Shown: in pieces, positions 15,585-22,311 of the stretch | Numbering within the stretch: the first letter of the stretch is position 1 | Layout of the letters: each line of letters opens with the position of its first letter | Source: an uncultured Lachnospiraceae bacterium | GTDB lineage: Bacteria; Bacillota; Clostridia; Lachnospirales; Lachnospiraceae | Length of the DNA: 33,410 bases | Assembly (NCBI GenBank): GCA_900550235.1 | Contig: URRQ01000026.1 | Coordinates: 1-33,410, forward strand | Reading direction: 5' to 3' | Made by a program: the position numbers and the translations under genes | Notes under the pieces: generated by a model | Database searches by the model: none | What the model was told of the DNA's origin: nothing | Seen by the model: only the letters and a program-made list of their open reading frames with translations

Positions 15585-17087
15585 TTATAATTGTTCTATC
15601 CTTTGTAGAAGATTTTTCTCCCTCTCATCAAATAATAGGTTCTTGTTATATTGATAATAACGCGGGCAATCATATTCTTTCAAGAACTGAACACTGTAAA
15701 GATTGGCATTTAGTTCTGTCATGAACACTACCATTTCCTGACTCTCCCCAAAAAGTAATTCCATAAAATCAAACGCATATTCCAGCATCTGTCCTGCTCC
15801 GTCACATACGTCTGTATATACGCTCTTATCTTTCGCAAAGTATTCCCGGATTTTCTCGAAACAAGCCTCTTTTTCCAACACTCCTTCTTTCTTTAATCGT
15901 TGCTCATAAAACTCTAACTGTTCTACTGTTTTTCGATATGCATATTCTTCTTCCCGATTGAGAAGTTCCGCTTTTCTTTTTGTTTCATAGCTTTCTATCG
16001 TATCCTGCAATACCGTACTGAAAAATGCCACTCCGTTTTCCGCATAATCAAGCCCCGCCTTGTATGATTTTAGACAATCAAACAATATCTTTGTCTGCGT
16101 CTCCAAACGATATACTGTGCGGAAATTCTCCGTTAATTTGGATAAAATCAAACTTACTACACTCAACCTCTCATCGAAAGAAGCATGTCGGATTTTTTTC
16201 AACAATATCTCATCCATTGTTCCACTTAACACAGCATCAATCTGATAATCCGTTCGATATTTGTAGTAAAGTTCCAAATAATTTGCAAAATCCTTCGCAA
16301 TCTTCGGATACTGAATATACTGCTCCACAACCTCACGATCTACAGCTTTTCCGAGTTTTTCATATACTTGAAGCATTTTTGACAAATCTTCCCAACCTCG
16401 TGGTGTGGCAAAACGCATTCCGTCAACAGTCATTTCCATCTGATAGAAGTATGCGGGTTTTGTACTAAGATATGAAATCACTGCCCCATGGACATTTTCT
16501 TTGTATGCATATTCTTTCCATACTGTAAACTCCGGCTCTACTTCAATCTTTTTCACACGATCCATCGTTACAACATCAAATTCTCGAACTGACTTGTTAT
16601 ACTCCGGCGGATTTCCTGCCGCCACGATCATCCAGCCTTTCGGAATCTGATGATTTCCAAAACTCTTACATTGTAAAAACTGTAACATCGCCGGCGCTAA
16701 TGTCTCGGATACGCAGTTAATTTCATCGATAAACAAAATTCCTTCCCTAAGTCCTGTTTTCTTCATTTTCTCATAAACCGATGCCACAATCTCGCTCATG
16801 GTATACTCTGTCACTTCATACTCCGTTCCGTCATATTCATTTTTCGAGATATAAGGAAGACCGATCGCACTTTGCCTTGTATGATGCGTGATGGTATAGG
16901 AAACAAGTCCCAATCCACATTCTTTTGCTACTTGCTCCATGATCTGCGTCTTTCCAATTCCCGGCGCTCCGATAAGAAAAATCGGTCTCTGTCGCACAGA
17001 CGGAATCACATATTCTCCAAATTCATTCTTCAGGAAATAAGCTTCTGCCGCATCTTTGATCTCTTGTTTTGCACGTTTTATGTCCAT
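15585..17087 (-). CDS. MoxR-like AAA+ ATPase (large form)
   Basis: The 500-residue protein has an N-terminal AAA+ module and a long helical C-terminal region. Walker A is GAPGIGKT at residues 40-47, Walker B is ILFIDEIN around 117-124, and a sensor-like AAGNPPEYN lies near 156-164. The C-terminal 250 residues carry no recognised domain and have coiled-coil character. MoxR-type ATPases usually act with a VWA-domain partner to remodel or activate a client. Here the partner gene (17078-18454) overlaps the start of this gene by 10 bases, so expression is coupled. The usual MoxR proteins are near 320 residues, and the extra C-terminal part could contact the partner or client. It is the last gene of a five-gene operon. 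The client is unknown. Confidence 0.85.
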   Translation of the reverse strand: MDIKRAKQEIKDAAEAYFLKNEFGEYVIPSVRQRPIFLIGAPGIGKTQIMEQVAKECGLGLVSYTITHHTRQSAIGLPYISKNEYDGTEYEVTEYTMSEIVASVYEKMKKTGLREGILFIDEINCVSETLAPAMLQFLQCKSFGNHQIPKGWMIVAAGNPPEYNKSVREFDVVTMDRVKKIEVEPEFTVWKEYAYKENVHGAVISYLSTKPAYFYQMEMTVDGMRFATPRGWEDLSKMLQVYEKLGKAVDREVVEQYIQYPKIAKDFANYLELYYKYRTDYQIDAVLSGTMDEILLKKIRHASFDERLSVVSLILSKLTENFRTVYRLETQTKILFDCLKSYKAGLDYAENGVAFFSTVLQDTIESYETKRKAELLNREEEYAYRKTVEQLEFYEQRLKKEGVLEKEACFEKIREYFAKDKSVYTDVCDGAGQMLEYAFDFMELLFGESQEMVVFMTELNANLYSVQFLKEYDCPRYYQYNKNLLFDEREKNLLQRIEQL

Positions 17088-18454
17088 GTTATCTCCGCCT
17101 TTCTATCTAAATCTTCCAAATCATCCGGTTCCAAAATCAATTTCATCGCCCAAACCGGAACGTCTACATCTTGGTAATCTTCCTTCATAAATACAAACGC
17201 CGTCTCATAAAGAGGACGCTTTGCCGGATAAATCCCATATCCGTCTGTAAAATAGAGAAGACCCTTTAATCGATGAAACTCTTTTTGCCGCAGCAATTCA
17301 TTTACATGAGCAAACACCGGACGAAAATCCGTGCCCCCATGTCCTTTGATTTCAAACTGTTCCATATAACGTCTCATCTCATCTTCATTCGTTACCAACT
17401 CGTCTGACTGCACTTTATCATCACATTGAATGATATGCACATGCACCTTACGGAAAAAGCTCTCTGACTCTGATAACACACTATACGTTTCCTCCAGGAA
17501 CTTTTTCACAAGCTCTCCCTTGCAGGACATGGATGTGTCAATGGCAATCACAAAGTCCTCTACCTTATGTACTTCCTTCGTCTCCTGTGGTTCGATGAGT
17601 GGCATATTTCCGTAATGCTCCATCCCATAATGGTAAAATATATAATCAAAGGTATCCATGTCTACCTTTATTTCCTCTTTCAACACTGCAAATTTTCGTA
17701 AAAATTTCCGGTAATCATACCGTTCCCTGTTTTCCACCTTTACCTGCTCTAATACAGATTGTGCATGTTCGGAAGGTTCTTTCCCAAATGTCTCCATCTC
17801 CGTCTGCAGTTTTTCTCTGTCATTCTTCCATTGGCGTTCCCTCTCCATGGCATTTTTCGGAGAGACGTCTTCTTTCCAAAGACTATGGTTGTCCGCATAA
17901 AACTCCAACTCCAGTTTGCGGAACATTTCCTCTGAAAGTTCCATCTCCCGCAAACTAAAATATACATTCTTCACCGTCAATACCGGATATTTTTCTTTCA
18001 ATCTATGATATAGATTTTTACGCTGTGGCGGCACATACTTCCTCACACTTCTGTAATTCAGGCAATCCAGCATAGATTCCACAATGATATCGCATGCAAG
18101 ATTCCAATATGCTTCGCCCTCCGTGTCTAATATACTTGGAGGAATCTGAAAATGCAAAAGCAAGCAATGAAACACCATATGCAGATACGTACGATTCACA
18201 AGCACTCGATTGCTTTTATACATCGAAAGCACCGCGTCCGTTTCATAATAAACTGCAAGACCATCTGTTCCCACACCTCGCATATGTGGGTTCTGCACAC
18301 AATCCATTCGATTTAAAATCACATCAAAAAAGCGCATGGAAAGATATAGTTCTTCTTTGGCTCCCTTCCATATCTCTGTGCAGATCTCTATTTTTTCTAA
18401 TTCCCGCTCCTGCTGTCGTTGTATCGGATTTGCTTCTCTTTTCAAATTCCTCAC
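17078..18454 (-). CDS. DUF2201-type protein with VWA-like domain
   Basis: The N-terminal half resembles the DUF2201 putative metallopeptidase domain, with GTDGLAVYYE, then His92-x3-His96 and His101, and WNLACDIIVE around 117-126. The second residue of the expected HExxH is Met, so the catalytic Glu is absent and protease activity is doubtful. A charged helical linker covers about 195-265. The C-terminal VWA-like domain has a MIDAS motif, Asp306-T-Ser308-M-Ser310, with GGTDF and YFTDGYG later supplying the usual Thr and Asp. The start is GTG at 18454. A TTG at 18445 is an alternative with a somewhat better ribosome site. The protein is cytoplasmic. Pairing with the next gene resembles MoxR/VWA two-component chaperones such as RavA/ViaA or NorQ/NorD. 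Confidence 0.82.
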   Translation of the reverse strand: MRNLKREANPIQRQQERELEKIEICTEIWKGAKEELYLSMRFFDVILNRMDCVQNPHMRGVGTDGLAVYYETDAVLSMYKSNRVLVNRTYLHMVFHCLLLHFQIPPSILDTEGEAYWNLACDIIVESMLDCLNYRSVRKYVPPQRKNLYHRLKEKYPVLTVKNVYFSLREMELSEEMFRKLELEFYADNHSLWKEDVSPKNAMERERQWKNDREKLQTEMETFGKEPSEHAQSVLEQVKVENRERYDYRKFLRKFAVLKEEIKVDMDTFDYIFYHYGMEHYGNMPLIEPQETKEVHKVEDFVIAIDTSMSCKGELVKKFLEETYSVLSESESFFRKVHVHIIQCDDKVQSDELVTNEDEMRRYMEQFEIKGHGGTDFRPVFAHVNELLRQKEFHRLKGLLYFTDGYGIYPAKRPLYETAFVFMKEDYQDVDVPVWAMKLILEPDDLEDLDRKAEITWT

Positions 18455-18531
18455 CTGCCTTTTATATCTTTTCTTGCTATAAGGTTGATCTCATCGCGAA
18501 TTTCGAAGTGTTCATAATTGCTGGTCTTCAT
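18451..18531 (-). CDS. Possible small coupled ORF (26 residues)
   Basis: An ATG at 18531 opens a 26-codon frame beginning MKTSNYEHFEIRDE and ending in DIKGR. Its TGA stop overlaps the GTG start of the VWA gene by four bases, which would suit translational coupling. There is no strong ribosome binding site. The frame falls between two copies of a 13-bp direct repeat. It may be a leader peptide, a decayed gene end or chance. Confidence 0.28.
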   Translation of the reverse strand: MKTSNYEHFEIRDEINLIARKDIKGR

Positions 18532-18552
18532 ATCTGCATTATATCTTTTCTC

Positions 18553-19473
18553 TTATAATTCAAACTTATCGACCTTTTTTACTCGCTCCGGATAGCGCTC
18601 ATGTTGATAATTCATAAGATAACTTACTGTTTCAATCCTATTTTTCTTTCCTGCTTCTACAATTAGATACTCCACTTCTTCTCTTATTGCCGCAACTTTT
18701 TCTGCAAGGTAGTGCAAATAGCACGGCTCCTCCTGCTCTGCTGCCCATACTCCCGCCTCTTTCCACTGTTCCTGCAGGAAACTTCTGTATTTTTCTTCTG
18801 CTTCCAGGCTCAATTCCAGCGGATTAAGAAGACGTCCAAATGCGATGCGAAAAACCGTCGCCAACTGTTCATTCTCTTTTGCCCAAGGAAACCGATTATC
18901 GTAGAGACCAAATTGAAGATCCGTCTGTACAAAGCAATTCCGATACAAAATTCCACTTCCGTGCGTATGGGTTTCCAAAATCCTTGCCGGCGTGTTTTCC
19001 ACAGCCTCTTCAAAAAATTCTGGGAATATTAACCTTGCCTCGCCTTTTTCACTATGGTAACAAACTGATTGTTCCTCTCGAAGTTCCATTAAAAGTTCTC
19101 GTAGACAAGAACGTTTCCCTTCCACAATCGTCACATCCAAATTGCGTACCTTATGACATCCGGTAAACGCACCTGCCCCAATGTCCTTGATATGACTGTA
19201 AAAAGAAATCTTCTCCAGATTCTCACAACCATAAAATGCATAACGCCCGATTCGTTTCAATGTGTCTGGTAACACAATCTCGGTAAGCATTGCACCGCAA
19301 ACTGCATTGGGATCTTTGTCTTCACTATGTGCCGAAAATGCATACGGAGCAATCTCAGTCACCGGATACCCGTCAATTTCTCTTGGAATAACAACACCTC
19401 CGCCCATTGTAAAACAGCGGAGGATGTGTACTTGATTCTCTACAATCTCAATTTTAAATTCTTGTTGCTTCAT
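18553..19473 (-). CDS. Leucine-rich-repeat protein, BspA type, cytoplasmic
   Basis: The 306-residue protein contains three to four BspA-type leucine-rich repeats in residues 25-110: GYPVTEIAPYAFSA, LTEIVLPDTLKRIGRYAFYG, and ISFYSHIKDIGAGAFTGC. The remaining 190 residues are not recognised and are mixed, with a helical, Glu-rich end. Unlike most BspA-like proteins it has no signal peptide or membrane segment, so it should act in the cytoplasm. Its ATG shares a base with the queA stop (TAATG), and the VWA gene follows. An adaptor role, bringing clients to the MoxR/VWA pair, is a reasonable inference but nothing in the sequence proves it. Confidence 0.8.
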   Translation of the reverse strand: MKQQEFKIEIVENQVHILRCFTMGGGVVIPREIDGYPVTEIAPYAFSAHSEDKDPNAVCGAMLTEIVLPDTLKRIGRYAFYGCENLEKISFYSHIKDIGAGAFTGCHKVRNLDVTIVEGKRSCLRELLMELREEQSVCYHSEKGEARLIFPEFFEEAVENTPARILETHTHGSGILYRNCFVQTDLQFGLYDNRFPWAKENEQLATVFRIAFGRLLNPLELSLEAEEKYRSFLQEQWKEAGVWAAEQEEPCYLHYLAEKVAAIREEVEYLIVEAGKKNRIETVSYLMNYQHERYPERVKKVDKFEL

Positions 19474-20495
19474 TATTTTATAAACATCGCATCCCCAAAA
19501 CTAAAGAAACGATATCTCTCCTTCACAGCTTCTGCATATGCATCCAGTACATGCTCTCTTCCGGCAAGAGCTGAAACAAGCATGATCAAGGTAGATTCCG
19601 GAAGATGGAAATTCGTAATCAAACAATCTAAAATCTTAAATTCATATCCCGGATAGATGAAAATATCTGTCCATCCGCTTGTGGCACGAAGTCTTCCATT
19701 CTCCGCTGCTGATTCGATGGTTCGACAGCTTGTCGTTCCCACACAAATGACACGGTGACCGCTATCTTTCGCTTCATTGATCGTCTGTGCAGCTTCTTCT
19801 TCAATCTGATAGAATTCAGAATGCATATGATGTTCTAGAATATTTTCCACTTTCACCGGACGGAATGTTCCAAGCCCTACATGCAATGTTACACGTGCAA
19901 TCTTTACACCCTTTTCTTCAATCTGCTGCAATAATTCCGGCGTGAAATGAAGCCCTGCTGTCGGCGCTGCTGCAGAACCTGTATGTGTCGCATACACTGT
20001 CTGATATCGATTCTTATCCTCTAAGTGGTGGGTTATATATGGAGGAAGCGGCATCTCTCCCAACTGATCCAGCACTTCTTCAAAAATTCCATTGTACTGG
20101 AACTTAATGAGGCGGTTTCCCTCCTCCACGACATCAATGACTTCTCCAATTAACAAACCATCTCCGAAGCTGATCTTTGTCCCTGGCTTTGCTTTTTTTC
20201 CTGGTTTTACAAGTGTCTCCCACACATCATTTTCTTTTCGTTTTAATAGCAAAACCTCAATCTTGGCATCAGTTCCAACTTTTGCACCAATCAATCTTGC
20301 CGGAAGTACCTTCGTATCATTTAACACAAGGCAGTCTCCCTCTTCCAGATAATCTACAATCTCTTTAAACACATGGTGCTCTGTCTTTCCTGTCTCCTTA
20401 TCTAACACAAGGAGTCTGGAGCTTGAACGATCCTCAAGAGGATCTTGTGCGATCAGCTCCTCTGGTAAATCAAAATAAAAATCTTCTTTTCTCAT
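19473..20495 (-). CDS. queA: S-adenosylmethionine:tRNA ribosyltransferase-isomerase
   Basis: QueA transfers and isomerises the ribosyl group of S-adenosylmethionine onto preQ1 at position 34 of GUN-anticodon tRNAs, making epoxyqueuosine. The 340-residue product is full length. It opens with the typical DFYFDLPEELIAQDP, has SSRLLVLDK, HVGLGTFRPV, and the conserved TGSAAAPTAGLHFTPELL near residue 185. The start is weakly supported: AAGGA lies about 11 bases upstream. The gene follows the methyltransferase by 17 bases. Other queuosine genes such as tgt are not in the window, and queA is instead coupled to the LRR/VWA/MoxR unit. Confidence 0.97.
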   Translation of the reverse strand: MRKEDFYFDLPEELIAQDPLEDRSSSRLLVLDKETGKTEHHVFKEIVDYLEEGDCLVLNDTKVLPARLIGAKVGTDAKIEVLLLKRKENDVWETLVKPGKKAKPGTKISFGDGLLIGEVIDVVEEGNRLIKFQYNGIFEEVLDQLGEMPLPPYITHHLEDKNRYQTVYATHTGSAAAPTAGLHFTPELLQQIEEKGVKIARVTLHVGLGTFRPVKVENILEHHMHSEFYQIEEEAAQTINEAKDSGHRVICVGTTSCRTIESAAENGRLRATSGWTDIFIYPGYEFKILDCLITNFHLPESTLIMLVSALAGREHVLDAYAEAVKERYRFFSFGDAMFIK

Positions 20496-20512
20496 CTATC
20501 TATAAGTCCTTC

Positions 20513-21196
20513 CTACATTTTTCTTGCACGCATAACCAAAAAGCTTGGTTTCAGCAATTCTCTCTTCATTCTCGGATACTCTTCAAGAACTCTTTGTCTC
20601 GGACAAGTCTCTTGAAGTACTTCGATATGAAATCCATGTTTTGCCAAAATCGTCACAATTTGTCCCATCGTTCTGTGATATTTGATCACATCATCAATGA
20701 ACCAATGAGAGCCTCTTCTTCCAGAAATATGATAATCTGTAAAAGAATATGATACTTCTTTCCCTTTTTCATCATAATTCCATCCTAGATTTTTTCCTGG
20801 TGAAGCCGTGATAACCGGATGTTCCTGCGAAAATAAAAGAATTCCATCCTGCTTCAGCAAATCCGAAATATCAACTACGAGTTTCTCAAAATCTTCTATA
20901 TACTGAAACACAAGGGAACTATACACTACATCAAACTTCTCATGAATCTCATGCAATTTTTCTGCCTCCAGATTCAAATACTCTATATCTCTGTGATGGT
21001 TTTCTTTCCGCGCCACCTCTAAAATTCGCATAGAACTATCTATTCCAAGAACACGGAGCGCCCCCTTTTCTATAAATTCCTTACAATTGCTTCCGATACC
21101 GCATCCTATTTCTAATACTTTTCTTCCCCTTACATCCGGCAAAAGTTTCTGCATTGCCGGTTTTTCTAACAATTCGCTGTAACGATTCTTCTTCAT
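20513..21196 (-). CDS. Class I SAM-dependent methyltransferase
   Basis: The protein has 227 residues from the preferred start. The SAM-binding motif I is VLEIGCGIGSNC around residues 27-38, motif II is VLGIDSS, and FDVVYSSLVFQYIED follows at the usual place. It resembles a widespread family of small-molecule methyltransferases whose members typically begin with an extra segment of about 20 residues before motif I; that segment appears absent here. An in-frame ATG at 21244 was rejected because GGGAGG lies 9 bases before the ATG at 21196 and a TATACT promoter element falls inside the longer version. The substrate is unknown. It is the first gene of the operon that continues into queA. Confidence 0.85.
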   Translation of the reverse strand: MKKNRYSELLEKPAMQKLLPDVRGRKVLEIGCGIGSNCKEFIEKGALRVLGIDSSMRILEVARKENHHRDIEYLNLEAEKLHEIHEKFDVVYSSLVFQYIEDFEKLVVDISDLLKQDGILLFSQEHPVITASPGKNLGWNYDEKGKEVSYSFTDYHISGRRGSHWFIDDVIKYHRTMGQIVTILAKHGFHIEVLQETCPRQRVLEEYPRMKRELLKPSFLVMRARKM

Positions 21197-21222
21197 CTGT
21201 CTATGCCTCCCGCTCAAGTTAC

Positions 21223-21231
21223 AGTATAACA
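21223..21231 (-). promoter_or_regulatory. Extended -10 promoter of the methyltransferase/queA operon
   Basis: On the minus strand the sequence reads TGTTATACT, an extended -10, with only a weak -35 (TAGTCA) 17 bases upstream. It lies about 27 bases before the chosen methyltransferase start. Confidence 0.5.
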
Positions 21232-21325
21232 TTGTTCTATGCAAATGACTAGAAATTTATTTATGCTTTCACACAAAAAAACACACCTCTTGCATCCTTC
21301 TCAGGGCATTTCACATAGCATACTA

Positions 21326-21354
21326 TTGCAATGACTCCCTAACTTTCATAAAAT
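21326..21354 (+). promoter_or_regulatory. Promoter of the LytTR/DUF3021 operon
   Basis: TTGCAA (21326-21331) and TAAAAT (21349-21354) are 17 bases apart, giving a leader of about 55 bases. Upstream, TTTCACA occurs at 21267-21273 and 21309-21315, 42 bases apart, which may or may not be regulator sites. Confidence 0.55.
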
Positions 21355-21415
21355 ATAAGCAGAAACATCGATGTGACTTTACTACATAAAAATTACGGAA
21401 AGATGGTGATTCCCC

Positions 21416-21859
21416 ATGAAAATATCTTTACACAAAAACGAAGCTCTTGAAGAAACTGAAGTAAAGGTCTATTATCCTCACATGGACACTCAAACTCAGT
21501 GCATTGTTTCTTATATCCAACAATGTAACTGCTTCTTAGATGTACACAAAGAAGAAAAATGTTTCCACCTTCCTGCAAATGATATTTTTTATATTGAATC
21601 AGTGGACAACAAAACATTCTGCTATGATAGAGAAAACGTATACCGAATTTTTTCTTCTCTTTCAAGCTTAGAAGATCTTTTAAAAAATACAACCTTGCTT
21701 CGGATCAGCAAAACCTGCATTCTGAATACTACGTATTTAAAATGTTTTTACCCTTATCCAAACCACCGTATTCTTGCCGAACTTAAAAATGGAGAACAAC
21801 TAATTGTATCAAGGAAATATATTCCTTCCCTAAAGAAAAATTTGAAAGGAGAAATCTAA
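21416..21859 (+). CDS. LytTR-domain DNA-binding protein
   Basis: The 147-residue protein is a stand-alone LytTR transcription factor without a receiver domain. Residues 1-45 form an unrecognised N-terminal segment. The LytTR domain runs from about 46 to the end, with FHLPANDIFYIESVDNKTF, the segment LSSLEDLLKN, LRISKTCILN and a closing LIVSRKYIPSLKKNL. These are the usual LytTR landmarks. The gene ends two bases before the DUF3021 gene. Such pairs occur widely in Firmicutes, where the membrane protein is thought to restrain the regulator. The ribosome site is weak (GGTGAT). Confidence 0.88.
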   Translation: MKISLHKNEALEETEVKVYYPHMDTQTQCIVSYIQQCNCFLDVHKEEKCFHLPANDIFYIESVDNKTFCYDRENVYRIFSSLSSLEDLLKNTTLLRISKTCILNTTYLKCFYPYPNHRILAELKNGEQLIVSRKYIPSLKKNLKGEI

Positions 21860-21860
21860 T

Positions 21861-22259
21861 ATGAAACGAATCATAAGCTATATTCCTTCTATGAGTATTG
21901 CATTTTCAATCGGTACTTTGGCAGTCTGCCTAATTAATATTTTGTATAGTGATCCAGTAAATCGTTTTTCTGTCGGTCTTGTGCAATTTGCTGCCTACAT
22001 TGTATTGACAGTCTTAGTAGCTATTTTATTTTGTAATATAAATTTTCATCATTACCTTACACACTTTTTTGCTGAAGTAGTTTTGGATTATTCTATTTTA
22101 CTTGCTTTCATCTACTTCGGCAAATGGGATCCATTTAATTTTGCAACTATCCGCACCTACACCATATTATTTTTCTGCGTAATAGTTTCCACACATCTTT
22201 ACGCTTATTATGCTACCAAAAAAAATGCCAATGAACTGAATGAACTTTTGAAGAGATAA
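21861..22259 (+). CDS. DUF3021 family membrane protein
   Basis: The 132-residue protein has four predicted membrane helices (roughly residues 8-29, 38-60, 70-88 and 96-115) and a short charged tail ending in ELNELLKR. It fits DUF3021, a family almost always encoded beside a LytTR regulator. It likely acts as a membrane partner that senses something and holds the LytTR protein inactive, by analogy to LytTR regulatory systems of streptococci; this is inference. The start has AAAGGAG upstream inside the end of the LytTR gene. Transcription ends at the terminator at 22269-22310. Confidence 0.82.
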   Translation: MKRIISYIPSMSIAFSIGTLAVCLINILYSDPVNRFSVGLVQFAAYIVLTVLVAILFCNINFHHYLTHFFAEVVLDYSILLAFIYFGKWDPFNFATIRTYTILFFCVIVSTHLYAYYATKKNANELNELLKR

Positions 22260-22268
22260 ATTCAAGCA

Positions 22269-22310
22269 CAAAGCCACCAACCGTTAGGCTGATGGCTTTG
22301 TTTCTCTTCT
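22269..22310 (+). terminator. Rho-independent terminator of the LytTR operon
   Basis: CAAAGCCA (22269-22276) pairs with TGGCTTTG (22293-22300), with further interrupted pairing toward the loop and a T-rich tail. It lies between the convergent DUF3021 and pheT genes. The minus strand has no good T-run after the stem. Confidence 0.8.
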
Positions 22311-22311
22311 A

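Noticed and set aside
21267..21350. Repeated TTTCACA-like words upstream of the LytTR operon
   Set aside because: Spacing (42 and 35 bases) does not fit the usual paired LytTR sites and the words are short in AT-rich DNA.
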